Part shown: positions 21,108-33,030 of the stretch, one piece after another | How the letters are laid out: every line of letters starts with the position of its first letter | Numbering within the stretch: position 1 is the first letter of the stretch | Assembly: GCF_910592395.1 (NCBI RefSeq) | Contig: NC_088321.1 | Span: forward strand, 2,974,001-3,038,000 | DNA: 64,000 nt | From: Lineus longissimus | Taxonomy: Eukaryota > Nemertea > Pilidiophora > Heteronemertea > Lineidae | Direction of reading: 5' to 3' | Program-made: the position numbers and the translations under genes | The notes under the pieces: generated by a model | The model's database searches: none | Told to the model about the DNA's origin: nothing | Seen by the model: only the letters and a program-made list of their open reading frames with translations

Positions 21108-21210
21108 GACGCCACTAACTACAGGGGCATCACTATTTTAAGTTGCATAGTGTTCACAAGTATTTTGAATAAAAGGTTGTATTCTTACTGTGAGGCCAAT
21201 AGAGTGATAC
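21108..21210 (+). pseudogene. Reverse-transcriptase scrap of the L1-like element
   Basis: A short open stretch reads 'NYRGITILSC', then 'SILNKRLYSYCE'. This is the usual non-LTR RT block that follows 'NYRPI/NYRGI'. It is followed by unrelated AT-rich sequence, so the remaining RT is lost. Confidence 0.7.
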
Positions 21211-21439
21211 ATGCAAACCAGTTCTCGACCAAATGTAATAAAAATAAAAAGTTTGTTTCAAAGTAAAAATCATGTAAAACTAGCCAAATTCCTCTTGGCG
21301 TGTCGCATATTGTTTAATCTAGCTTAGCCCATATCTGTGATTCATTTACCTTGTGTCCACCCTTGACCCTGTACCATCATGCATAATTACATGTATAATT
21401 ACTGTTAGGTTTTTCTTCTCTGTACTTTTTTTAAAAGTG

Positions 21440-21480
21440 GAGAATAAATTGAATTGAAAATTGAATTGAATTGAATTGAG
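21440..21480 (+). repeat. AATTG-rich 3' tail of the L1-like element
   Basis: Repeated 'aattgaattg' words close the element, a typical microsatellite tail of an animal non-LTR retrotransposon. Confidence 0.7.
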
Positions 21481-23926
21481 GGTCTTGCTGTGCGCTCAGG
21501 CTTTGGTATTAAATCGCCATTTTGTTTATATGTATTTTCGTAGTGTGCATGTATGCGTATACATGGTTGGATAGAGTGAAAGCACTTCATCGCATCAATT
21601 TCACTATTACCATTTGCCACATCGATTTTTCATTGTTTTCAATAAACTTCGTAAAAAGCGGATTAAATTTCCGCAGATGCGATGATTTTCGCATTACAAT
21701 AAAGTATTGTAAGCCATTGTGTTGAATTATATCAAAATGGCACTCCTATAAATGCCGCGTCATCTCACGGCAGCTCCGGAACGCCACATTATCATTTGCA
21801 CTAAGTCGCTCAACTTGGCGAGATGCATTTTGAAAACGGCCATTGCCTGACGCGTTGCGATTTTGTCATTGTCAGATTCCATTATGGAAGAGCGATCGAG
21901 GAGTCCCATTATATGTATATGGTACCGCGGGATCTCAAGCGGGATATAGGCCGTCCTTTTTACGTTATGAGACGAATTTTCAATTTACTTCAATTGGGTC
22001 TGTCTACCTATCAATCCCTCATCTGAACATGAAAACTTACCAGGCATCGATCAACCCCTGATGATCAGATCACGGAAAGCCGCATGTACGTAATTAAATC
22101 AATGCACTTAAATGTTGATAACACTCGCCTTTTATACGTACATTGGGAAATTTGAGAAATATCATGTTCTGCTGCTCACAGAACGTGGTACTTCTCACAA
22201 ACCTGATGCCCGCCTGATAAACGCCAAAATATACTCTCTGAAATATCGCATCATACCTGCATCATAACGCCTGTATTATCCACCAAAATGCACAGTCTAC
22301 AATGTTATCGACCAGAGAGTACTAAATATCACTCTTACTAATACACCTCACAAGCATGACAAATCAGACTTGACAGGCTGAGAAATAATCCGTACCAACA
22401 AAAATATGTGAGACGAGCATGTTGACAATAACTAATTCAAGACATGTATACAACACAATTAATATCTGTCAAAATATTTTTTCTTTGTTTTCGCGGCTTC
22501 ACTTCCCAAGTACAAATTGTTTTTAACGGTTAGGTTGAAATACAAGCCATACTTCTTCATTAGTCGATCAGCAATATGAAAATTTTGCCGCAGGGAAAAC
22601 AGTAGCCATAGAAATTGAAATGCGATGTTGAGAATATAAAACATAAAATATTACGCTTACAGTTTCAGGGGAAAAATATGATTCGTTTACGCGAAAAAAA
22701 GTGATGTTCAATTCATGGTTAGGCCTATCTCTCAATAATATCGATGCATCCAACCCCGGGCGCACTCATTATATGTACTTGTGCCTTTGTATCATGATTG
22801 GCCCTAGGTATTTGAAAAATACATCTTTGTGAGTAGCGGCATGCTACATATACTGGTAGTAGGTTTTGCGAATTCACGCCGGCGATGCAATAACGAGATT
22901 TTTACATCAAAATGTGCATAAATGTGACTAAAACTTCGCTCCGATCAGCAGGTCCAATTGTCGCAACGGCGAGCGATTGAGTGAAATTAAGGCCGGGCAA
23001 GTGAACAAATGCCGGGCAATGTGTGGGCGCCGTTTAAACCCACAGGAAATATTCAGTGTTGTCGACGTGATGGACTGGATACCAAGATATGTACTCCTTT
23101 TAAACGTGTTTATTCTTGATCGATAAAGATGGTATGGGAGAAGGAAAGGAAAGGGAAGGGTTCACTGAAAAGATACAAAGATAACCAGGTATAAGCTAAA
23201 GCCTTAAATTTAACAAAGAAAACATTGACGGTTATCGTACAGACAAAATATAGGGCACATCCAAGTCACAACCTGGAAGACACTGTCCCAGACGTATCGG
23301 GAGGTGCTGCCACCTTCGAACACCACAAGACACTAACCAAAGCACATGGTGGGGACAGTAAGGATTGTCGGAAATGACACCAATGTGAGCTGTGCCCAAG
23401 AACACCCAAAAGACACCATTTTAAGGTGATAACAGCAGAATTGCGACCCACAACGGGTACACATCTACACAATAGGTCTAAAATCGACCAAGCTGACACA
23501 GCAGCAACAGTAATATCATGGGAATTTACATCAGACGAGAGGGTCGAACCCGCCTACACTAAATAATGGCGTCCGAGGAAATTACGAGGCATCGCCATAA
23601 AATGGGTCAAAAGGCACCCTTGTTGGGTTATAAACATATAAATTTAGACACTTACTAAACCTTGGTGCCATTGTCCATCAACAAAATATTAAACGGCACT
23701 GCAGGAGGCTATCTGCCTGTCAAATGAACTCAATAACAGGGAGGAATGCGAAATCCTCGTCGTCAAAAAATGTCTAGTTGCTTAAGAAGGAAGACCAACT
23801 CCGTGGCCGCCTTGAGGAACAGCAAAGACAGCCGCGGCGGTAACACAATGCATGTCTTCTTAGGGGAGATGAAACATTATTCGTGATTGTTACATGAACG
23901 CCATGTCTCAATTGTGTAATTACGAC
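21481..23926. other. Non-coding stretch, nothing recognised
   Basis: Only short frames on either strand, none with family resemblance. No strong repeat structure was noticed. Confidence 0.5.
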
Positions 23927-24127
23927 CTCGTACACGGGCTAACATGCTTGAAAGATAGTTTCATCTTTCTAAAAGCATTATAGTTCGTGACATGGAGACA
24001 TACGAATATATGCCGCGCAGATAACATCTTCAGTATACTGGTTCACATCACCATGCTATGTCTCGTACACGGGCCAACATGCTTCATATATTTAAATCGT
24101 TCTACAAGCATTATAAGCTCGTCGGAT
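23927..24127. repeat. Imperfect direct repeat, about 133-bp period
   Basis: 'ctcgtacacgggctaacatgc' near 23929 recurs as 'ctcgtacacgggccaacatg' near 24063. Both are followed by alignable 'aagcattata' segments, then 'gacatggagacata' versus 'gatgaaacata'. Confidence 0.7.
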
Positions 24128-24140
24128 GAAACATATGCCT

Positions 24141-24840
24141 GTGCCGTGACATTAGAGAATTCAACGCGTTCCGGTATGTCACGTTAACTCATTACAGAAG
24201 TTGCTAGTTTCGTCAGCCTCCATTAGATGGCGTAAGCATCTGCTATTACATGTAGTCATCACATTACGGATAAAGTATTTTAGAGAGATTTCAGGGGGTT
24301 TCATTTGCAATGACACGGGGGAGGGGGGGGGGGGAAGCACTCATAACTACTCAGCTGTTTCAGTTTTATGGCGTCGAGTTTTGCCATTGGGTTTGTGTTC
24401 GAATACTGCGTCCACCTGACTTCGGGAAAAGGCGCCTGGTTGTAGACTACTTTTATTGTCAGCCTTTTTTCTTGTACTTGCTGGCAACCATGGTTGTGGC
24501 CTGGTCATGGATTAAACTATTGGGTGGAGTTTCTTGTCTAGCTGGTCAGTGTTGTCACAAGTTATTTGAATTGTTTTAATATGATTTTATTCTTGAAAAT
24601 CGGTTATAATATTAACAGTACCCTATTTTACAGAAAAAACGATTATATAGCTAAGTATAAAACATTAAAGTTTGGTGAAATTCCAGCCTTTTTAAAGGGA
24701 TGGAAGAGGGAGGCTGATAGATTAGATAGTCGATAGTCAGATGCTCACGCCATCTCATGGAGGCTGATAAAACTAGCAACTGCTGTAATGAGTTAACGTG
24801 ACATTCCGGAACGCGTTGAATTCTCTAATGTCACGGCACA
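24141..24840. mobile_element. TIR element with about 102-bp inverted arms
   Basis: 24141-24242 and 24738-24840 are inverted copies at roughly 93% identity. Shared sequence includes 'gtgccgtgacattagagaat' on the left arm and its complement on the right. The core between them (about 495 bp) has no transposase. Immediately outside the right arm, 24845-24905 repeats in direct orientation a sequence at about 24000-24060 ('cagataacatcttcag' / 'cagatagcatcttcag'). Confidence 0.75.
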
Positions 24841-24905
24841 TACGCCTATTCGCCACGCAGATAGCATCTTCAGTTTACTGTGTTCATATCACGATGTTAT
24901 TGCTT

Positions 24906-26325
24906 TCATGATCAGTACATATAAATATATAATCATTCTAACAGGTATTTTAATTCCCAAAAAATTATTTTAGCCTACAACGTGCTTAGATGGACAAGAT
25001 GTAAATCTCTCTACGAATGCTAGATTGCTATATGCTGTAATAATATTCCATACGGAACTCAGTTGATGTGCTTGAGCTTAATAAAGCTGACATCGTTTCT
25101 CGTGGGCCATTCGGCGAAATTTATCTTCCCGTTAAAGGTCAATATGTTTATAAAGTCACAAGGAGACTAAACCCAACGATACCCGTTAGTCATCCGCCTA
25201 CAATTTTGCTATGGCTGCCTGGCGAAAAGTATAGAGTATGCCCGAAATAATTATCACTGTCTTAAATTAACGAGCAAGAGAAATTATGAGCATTATATCC
25301 GCACACTTATGATACGCAAGAAGGAATTTAAGTCCGACTCGGCATATTTGTATTTTCACTTTCCTACAGACTCTACTTTACTCTCAGACGATGATGAAGG
25401 CGCACTACGTACGTGAGCTGAAAAAAGCGCGTCGCCTGACTAGGATGATCTGGCCACGTGTCTACAGGCAATTAGACTATGAGAGAATGATATTGCAGTA
25501 ATATTCTGTATCTTTGCGCCTATCAAAATCGGCGGTATGGTCTGGACGAAATTTATATAACTTTTTCTAATTTTGTTTCAGCTCTTAGATTGTAGAAAAA
25601 CACGTTATACGCGCAAGTCCTGGCGCGAAAGACTTTTCCCGCTACACGTTAGTGCACGCCAACGTCACCCAGCTATTTATAAGACAACATTCTCCAAGCG
25701 TCGGCAATGGCAAGTCATCGTTGCCAAGTCGCACTCGATTTACTGACTATGCGAACTGAGAGAGTGAGTAATCAAGCTGACGTCGCGGGAAAAATAGTTA
25801 TCACTATGAGCCTTAAATCCCGACCTTGTGTCAGTAATTCATAGTTCGTCATGTGACATGTCATTAAGAAAGGAATATATTCCTCTGTAGGGTTGGTCTG
25901 CGTCTTGCGCCTATCTAAATCGGTACGATCGAGCGAAATTTATAAAGCAGAAACGCAGAATTTTCTTAGACTTCAATTGGCTGCTAATTCATTCGAAATT
26001 TGACACAGTTAAAAATGGATATTTAACCCGATTCTCTCCCGATTTCACCATCAGAGTTTCGAGCAGAGCATATATCACCATTTTTATCATGGCGAAACAT
26101 GTGTATTATTGTTCATTGACTGGGTATGATATTTCCATCAACTATCATTTGACATACTCAAACCAGCGTTACGCTGGCACCAAGGTAGTCTGAATCTGAG
26201 ACCACCGCGATCAATCAAGTTTCGCCTACGGCCCAGCATTGAACAAATACAAGTAACTTTGTTGGTGGCTTCAACTTATTCATTAGAATCGTTTTTGCAA
26301 AGTCATCATACATACTGGCTTTAGC
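24906..26325. repeat. Non-coding stretch with dispersed repeat copies
   Basis: 25513-25562 and 25907-25951 are related ('ttgcgcctatc', 'aaatttata'). 25585-25680 resembles 39859-39975 ('gtagaaaaacacgttat' / 'gtagaagaacgtgttat', then 'gcaagtcctgg', 'cttttcccg'). No coding sequence is recognised. Confidence 0.55.
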
Positions 26326-28620
26326 ATTAACAAGAGGCCCAAGGGCCTGGCGCTCAGCTGGATGACCTAATAACATAGGACTGAGGGTGTAAAGTAGTAA
26401 ATATCGGCTTTTTACTACTGTTTGAAGGTCAAGAGAACACGTTATACCACTAAAATTTCCAATGCAGAGCTGCCAGCTGGATGAAATATGATTAAACTAA
26501 TCAGCCATGGTATGCAAATATTACAGGAGGCAACGGAATATATCCCTAGTTCAGTATGTTGTATCGGTAGCTTTACAGAAAAGAAGTGTCAGAGAGGATG
26601 AGACTTCTCCATGGACAACTGCGGTATGTCCAGGCTGGGTTGTACAGCACAAGGATACAAATTCTGTCTGTAATTGAGAGGTATCCTGATTTAACAGAGG
26701 TCAAAATAAATAGAAATGACCAGTTTGGGACTAACACCACTGTCTTTTTTTTAATAAGGTAAGGTTACAGGAGTCAACAAAATTAATTTTATTGAGAGAA
26801 ATTGACCTGTCCTGCAGGTGGTTGGAATTTACAATACAAAGGGTCATTTTTCATGACAATATTTGTGCTCTACTGCGTATCCCTAGTGAGTCGATCTATC
26901 CTTGGCGCAGACAGGTTTAAATTGGCTACATCTTGAATAGATTGAATTGCGATGAAAATCTAATGCAATAAAGGAGCAATATCGAAGAGACAAATTAATC
27001 AAACCAATTGTCCACAGACTCAGACCCTGAAATGGCGTGATGTATGCGTGCATATAAAAGTATATCAATTGGTCCGATAGAGATGATGAGGCAATGTCAA
27101 TATGCCTTGTTCCTTAGTCAGCAATATGCCCCTTTTTATACGGAGAAGAAGGAGAACCCAGCTAGGCCTTCACATGTCGGCATCCAAATGGCTCGAACCA
27201 ACTGTACTATCACTACTATAAATTTAAAATGCGTGCTCCTCCTACATGTAGCAATGCCACGGTCTCGGTCAAAAAGGCACTTAGTCGACAGACAAGCTAG
27301 AAGTTCAGCACCGTGAGGAGCTCCTTGGTAAGGCCATGTCAGGTTCCGCACGCCTCTTCATATCCATCAAGTATTGAAAATGAAAGCTGTGGTGAGCACA
27401 TAAAAAGACCATGGTCACCTTAATTTGAAAATCCCTTCATTTCATAATCAAGGGCTACCTCTGACTAAAACAGCACCCATAAACAATTGACCACCAATTT
27501 GACCCCAGCTCCTAACTGCGGGAAAACCCAAGTCCAGCAACCAAAAGTACCAAAAATACATTTTTGTTTGCATTTGAACTGCACACATGCAAGGCACACA
27601 TGCGTTTGTTTACAATTTCATTTCCCGCGAAATCTAGAACATCAGGTGACCTGCAATCGTGGATTGAAAATAACATTAAGCTGGGTTCAGCAGGTCAGCA
27701 GGTATACCGGCTGTTCCAATCATCCCCCTACAGCCAGCTGTTCAAAAGGTAATGTTATTCACCCCACAGGGAGTGCAGGTAATTGATTAAGCCCCTGCAT
27801 AACTTAACACTATAACAGCGATGGCTTGGCTTCTGTGGTAAGGAGAATTGACAGTTTTTTTACGGGAGTAACATTATTGTGTTGCTTAAAACGTCTACTT
27901 TTTACTCATGTAAGAATCGTAGTACTAATGATAACTTCAACTTATTTTCCGGTTATGATAACACAACACGCATCTTTATGATCATGATCTTTCTCAAACT
28001 AACTGAATGACCTAATCGCCTTGGACGCACAACCACATATCAATCCGCCCCGACGATCAACAACAAAGTTTTCGTGCTTTTAGCTGTCAATGGCTATAAT
28101 ATACTCCTGCAGAATAGTAGAATTAATAGAACTAATTTCCGAAGTTTCCAATAGTTTGAACACAAATCAGAACATCACCCATCAGCTGGACTCAGATCTG
28201 CATAAATTACGATAAATAATGAGGTCGTCGCTTCAATTTCGCAAAGAAAGTTTACTCCATTCGAAGGTTGTTTTGACCAAATTTCGTTGAACTCATCGTT
28301 ATGAGGGCATTTGAACACATTCTCGTTGATCTTTTCTATAAACGTGTGAAGTTTCGTACCAAAATACATTTCCGTAAAGGCTTAAATAAGAAAATTTGTC
28401 ACTTGCAAATCATCGCTCCGGTAGAAATAAAAAGGTCGCCGCCATTTTCTTGATGATAGTTCTCCAGGTAATCTCGGCGGGAAATTTAAAGCGGGGTCAT
28501 CCGGGGTCAAACAACAGTTTTGCTCACTACCGCCAACTGGTGATATAAATCGACACTAATCTATTTTATATGAAAACTTCTATATCATGAAGACCTCTTC
28601 AAGTTTATTTCAAGCTTTTA
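26326..28620. other. Non-coding stretch; hairpin-type repeat at its left end
   Basis: 26331-26460 starts 'aagaggcccaagggcctgg', containing the self-complementary 'aggcccaagggcct', and looks like part of a dispersed repeat family. The rest shows only short unrecognised frames. Confidence 0.45.
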
Positions 28621-28629
28621 TCTGCAAGA

Positions 28630-28872
28630 ATAGAGCGGCAAAAAATGGTTTATTCAATTACGCATTTTGCCACCTGGGGAGCTGAATGTGAGTCGAATCG
28701 CACATTTTCTTTTCTGTAAGCATCCTTTCCTGCGCTGTTAACATACAAAACCATATTTGAAGTGCCGCAGTTCTATGGTTACAAAATGCCCAACATGGCT
28801 GGATGGAAGGACGGACACCAATCGAATAGCTATTTGACTAGCTCCGCTGACTTTGTCAGCTGAGCTAAAAAT
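28630..28872. repeat. Relative of the 6.2-6.8 kb non-autonomous repeat
   Basis: It contains 'cacctggggag', 'tctatggttac' and 'ggacggacacc'. A small hairpin follows, ending 'gtcagctgagctaaaa'. The order resembles the repeat at 6150-6850 (a 'ccctggtggc' block, then GGACG words, then a 'gtgagccaaaa' end), but without the long ACG tract. Confidence 0.45.
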
Positions 28873-29326
28873 GTTAGTAGAAGACGGATTTGACTCTGGT
28901 AGATGTACAAAGCCATAAATTAAATTAAGCTCGTCAAGAGTTGACTAAATTTACGGTAACCCTGGCCTACGATTTATCGACAGAGTCACCGGGCGAAGAA
29001 TAACTCTTCGAACGTGTCACCAGACTAATGGCGCAAAGTTAATTGCTGTTGCACCGAATTTGACTGTGCTGGCTGTGGCTCAGCAGAAACTAGTTTAATT
29101 CTGCCAATTTCTCGACACGAACAAAGCTAAATTAACAACAATATATAATACTCGATTAAAACTCCAGCCGGGATTTAAAGATTTTTCAAAGTTATTTCTG
29201 TTGCTGACATATTATCCGGGTTTTTGATTTGACGTACTTTACAACGTCACAGAGCCTGGTCAAATAGTGTAAATTGACCGTATTTATTACATTTGCAATA
29301 TTATTTACGATAAAGGAGGTCGAAGA

Positions 29327-29542
29327 ATGGATTCCATAGGCAATGACCTATCATTTGACAAAAAATGTCTGTACAATTTATGCAATAAGATGACAGCGGC
29401 AAATGCATTTCAAGATGACGTAGATTACCACTTGTTAAACGAAAGGATTGAGATTCTAAAAGGCCTTAGTCACAGTATATCATTGTTTCTAATACAAAAT
29501 ACATTACGCCTCGTTTTGATCGGAGCGGTCTTGGTATCGTAA
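29327..29542 (+). CDS. Unrecognised short ORF at the start of the viral-type block
   Basis: ATG at 29327 after 'aaaggaggtcgaaga'. The first 55 residues are hydrophilic, with acidic and aromatic residues. From about 29507 the frame enters sequence related to the hairpin MITE at 29933-30087, so the C-terminal 15 or so residues are probably not original. No family is recognised. It lies just upstream of and co-directional with the larger decayed gene, suggesting a former neighbour gene or first exon. Confidence 0.3.
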   Translation: MDSIGNDLSFDKKCLYNLCNKMTAANAFQDDVDYHLLNERIEILKGLSHSISLFLIQNTLRLVLIGAVLVS

Positions 29543-29630
29543 CCAATGACCGCCTGGGTAGGTATAAAATTCTGAATTTTAGCAGACGAATTATTTTCAC
29601 CAAGAAGCAACGACTCAGCCCCACAAAACA

Positions 29631-32600
29631 ATGTCAAGAACACGAGATTTTGAAGTATTCCCCGATATTGGGATTTGTGAAGTAGGGAGGATACCCGAGG
29701 ACTCTTTCGAGGTCGTCAGTCAGGATTCAGAAGAGGTCAAAGACGAGGAAATGGTAGAAATCGAGCTAGCAGACTGGGAATTCCCTTGCTGCGTGACGTC
29801 ATCTTCACAAGCAACAATATGGCGGAGTTCCGAACACCAGGCTGGATCATTCTTTGACAAAAACGGAACATATATACCTTTCAAATCGTATTTAATTTGT
29901 TTAATTTTGAAACCTTTTAGAATAGAAATTAATACCTCGCTGTCGGTCATTGGTTGTATAATCAAGACCGCTCGGGTAGACCGAAAATGCAGTCCAAAAC
30001 CCGAGGCGCTTCGCCGAGGGTTTTGGACGTAATTTTCGGTCTACCCGAGCGGTCTTGATTATACAACCAATGACCGACAGCGAGGTATTAATTCCTTAAG
30101 CCTAAGATCCTGGTCCGACTTTGTCTCCTATCTCTTTCATGAACTTAAACAGACGCAGTGCATATTTTGCAGTACTTTGGAGGGCGGTTTAATCTTGCCC
30201 AATGTTGAATCTTATAGGGGATGCGAGATCGAGTTTTTTGTGAACGTGAGTAATGGTACGGAAGAGGAATGCACTGTACAGATTATAAAATGTTTAGGGA
30301 TGCTCCCCTGTTTTGAAACACCACACATGTTTGGCGTTTTGGATCGCTTTCAATTTGAAAACAAATTTGTCAAACAAATGATTTGTGCCAATGTTAGCGT
30401 TGGTAATTATTATAAACATGTTCGACCAGTTCTGTCGGCCAACAACAGGATGCTAGACGATCGAGCTTTTGTTAAAAAATGGCTAAGCCTAGTTAATGAA
30501 CATCTATTTCGCCTGGTGTTAACTGACGAAAAAGAGGGCTTTTGTTTCGATGCAATGACTAATTTTTGCTGGCCGGACGTCAAAAGTGCTGATTTGTACA
30601 TATGCTGCATTGACCTATACCACCGTTGTCCGTCGCTTCTGCAGAAATTTCCAAAAGCACCTCTGTTACAGGCAAGCCCTAATCCTGTAATTGATACGAA
30701 CCCTTTCAACTTTAATACAGGGGATGCGGCCTTTGATCTCAGTCTTGACAGCTTCTTAATGGAGCCCGCATTCAATCAACATCAAGTCGACAAATCTGAT
30801 GCGCCTATTCTCAACGGCGGCAGTACATCAGCATTGGCGTTCTCAACGGTGGTGCCTGACAGGTGTTCCGACTTCACCAAACCTACCTTCATTCTGTACA
30901 ACCCCCCCCCCCGTCAGAGCATCAATTCCGCGAAAACAATTTAACGACAAAATCGGAAAAGATTAAAACTACAAAGCGCCTCCCGTCAGAGCATCAATTG
31001 CGCGAAAACAATGACTTAGAGGCAAAATCAGGCAAGACTAAAACTAAGAGAAAAGCCGCATCCTCAACAAAAACAACACGAGACAAAAAGACCCCACGAA
31101 GGCAAACTCCTAAAGCTCCGAGCGTTCCTGTCTTGGACATGCCATTAGAAACTTTTTTCGAACCTACCAATGTGTCGACGATCCGTGCAGTCACTGCTGC
31201 ACCTCTATTATCGATAGGCACCTTAACAGATGGCGATAGCTTTTCTGACAATGACGATGAGACTGCCAAGGAAAGGCAACCTGGTCTTAAAGTTTCTGTT
31301 GAAAGTCAATCAGGCTAGAGGCTCCATCATTAAGTAGCATTATAGAAAATGTGAATGAGTTGAAATTGTCGAATTGCAAAATGGCCTTCAAACGAATAAA
31401 ACCTTTACAAATGTTGTCGGGCCACTGGAAAAAATATATGGAGCTAAGTTGGACAAGGCTGACAAATATTTTGCAGCTCTCCTCGACCAAGTTGCCCAAA
31501 CAATGATTCAGGAATCTTACAACGTTTTGGCAATATCATTTGTAAAACGGGTTGTTTGCGACAGGACTGCACAGCAGACGATCTTAGAAAAAATTACCCC
31601 ATTCATATTGCGTTTTTGCGGACTTTACAAAAAAAGTCAATCAAAAATGAACGAGAGATGGCAAAATACATCGAAAAGTGTAGAACTGATCTTTAGCGCC
31701 TTGTTTGAAGGAGAGCAAAATGTACATTCCTTGTGGATTGAACACGCCACTACTTTGAAGTCACAGCAGGCTATATTGTCAGATCTCGATAGGAGATTAA
31801 CTGATTAGGGTTTAGAGTTTGATGCGAAATTAAAAGAGATTGAAACTCAACTTTCGACTACGACGATTGAACGAGCACTTTTGCCCATAGAAGTTCATTC
31901 AAGAGACACTTCAAATCACTTAATTGAAAAGTTTCTGGCAGGGCGCTTTTTCCACGGCCAAACTAGTTGATATCATTTTCAGAGCTGTGACCAGCATGAG
32001 CAGCTTAGTCCACGATGCAAATCAGATTATTCAGGAATCCTCAAAGCAGTCAAAAACCGTCTCCACCACGAGTAATTTACGATTAACACATAAGAAAGAT
32101 TTTGAGTCTGCTGAATTTCAAAAGCTCTTACAGGACTTGGGACAGATCTATCACCCTTTATCCTTTTTCGTGGAGCAATTTAGCTCTCGAATATCATATT
32201 GGTCACAGCTTGAGATGGAGTTTACAACTGTGCGCAAGGTGCTCCGGGGTCGCTACAGGCGTGCGAATAATCATATGTAAGTTGGCTCAAATGGTAAATG
32301 CACATGCAACAATGTCTCTCCTGACGCCTCTGCTCATATAACCAATTATGGACAGCGCCTACGCGCCTGTTATCGAGTCCTTGCAAGTGATTATTGAAAC
32401 TCATTTTCGGAAGATGCCAACATGTCCCAAAATGCGGGCAGTTGATCAGGTTATAGTGATGGGCGAAGATCTTTTCAATGAGGTGTTGGAAGATGAAAAA
32501 CCAGGCAACATAAGAGTTGCACTAGGAAGTTTCATTTTCCTGGCAGAAGAAAAGATAGCAGCCTTAGTCGGACAGGTGAACAGAGCGTGAAAAATGCTGA

Positions 32601-32683
32601 TATCGGGCCGAGGGAACACTATGGTCGCTATGATTTAATTGAAACCTATCATGCTCTGCCAACAGGTCCTTTACATGCAGAGT
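29631..32683 (+). pseudogene. Long unrecognised gene of a viral-type element, broken by a MITE, frameshifts and stops
   Basis: From the ATG at 29631 the protein starts acidic ('SQDSEEVKDEEMVEIE'). It is interrupted by a 155-bp TTAA-flanked MITE that keeps the frame across the site, and then continues to 30944. A run of C residues at 30902-30911 shifts the frame into a Lys/Thr/Ser-rich basic section (to 31317). That section includes a 72-bp internal duplication ('PSEHQ' repeated). Helical sequence follows in shifting frames (31374-31808, 31924-32280, 32348-32590), closing at a TAA at 32683. At least five frame changes or stops are present. I recognise no domain. Same strand as the polymerase fragment 360 bp downstream, so probably one former element. 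It could instead be two genes joined end to end. Confidence 0.5.
29933..30087. mobile_element. 155-bp near-perfect hairpin MITE with TTAA target sites
   Basis: The two arms (about 73 bp each) are almost exact inverse copies, starting 'tacctcgctgtcggtc'. TTAA flanks both sides (29929-29932 and 30088-30091). TTAA duplication is characteristic of piggyBac-type transposition. It interrupts the decayed gene. Insert plus one TTAA is 159 bp, a multiple of three. Confidence 0.85.
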
Positions 32684-33030
32684 AAGTAACTTGTGCATGC
32701 AGAGTAGTGCTGCTGCATGCTGTTGCATTAAATCATACTTTGGGAAAGCTCTTCGTTTGACCTGCCGTCAAACCGTATCGAATAACATCTATTATATTTA
32801 CCTCGTTGGTTTCTTCTACTATGTGTCATGATGAATAATTTGTCAGTTGACTATTCACATCATAACGTTTTGTCCAGCAACAGCAGTGAGAAATCCCCGA
32901 TCGGTAAATCTGAAATGCTGCCAATAGCTGGTCTGCCACTTCCAACTGCTAACAGCGGGCCCAGTAGAGTGGGGTCGAAATTTGTTGGCGGGCCTCATCC
33001 TTCATTACGTCGGCATCAACTTTAACACGA

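Larger units (their letters stand above)
12275..21480 (+). mobile_element. L1/Tx1-like non-LTR retrotransposon, decayed and split by nested insertions
   Basis: The element starts near 'aagatggcggacgg', a common type of L1 5' end. It then carries an ORF1p-type gene (12423-13432), the N-terminal part of an APE endonuclease (13463-14003), and the rest of the endonuclease (about 20361-20688). A small piece of reverse transcriptase lies at about 21108-21210 ('NYRGITILSC'). A 3' tail of repeated AATTG words ends near 21480. The gap between endonuclease halves is filled exactly by a DIRS element. Most of the RT domain is missing, by internal deletion. Stops and frame changes in all parts show it is dead. 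Confidence 0.85.

Noticed and set aside
23540-23560. 'gggtcgaaccc' as a tRNA T-arm
   Set aside because: No acceptor stem, D-arm or anticodon arm could be placed around it.
30410-31269. Minus-strand frames of 91-121 codons
   Set aside because: They overlap the plus-strand decayed gene, which shows co-directional protein-like segments over 3 kb. The minus frames are isolated.
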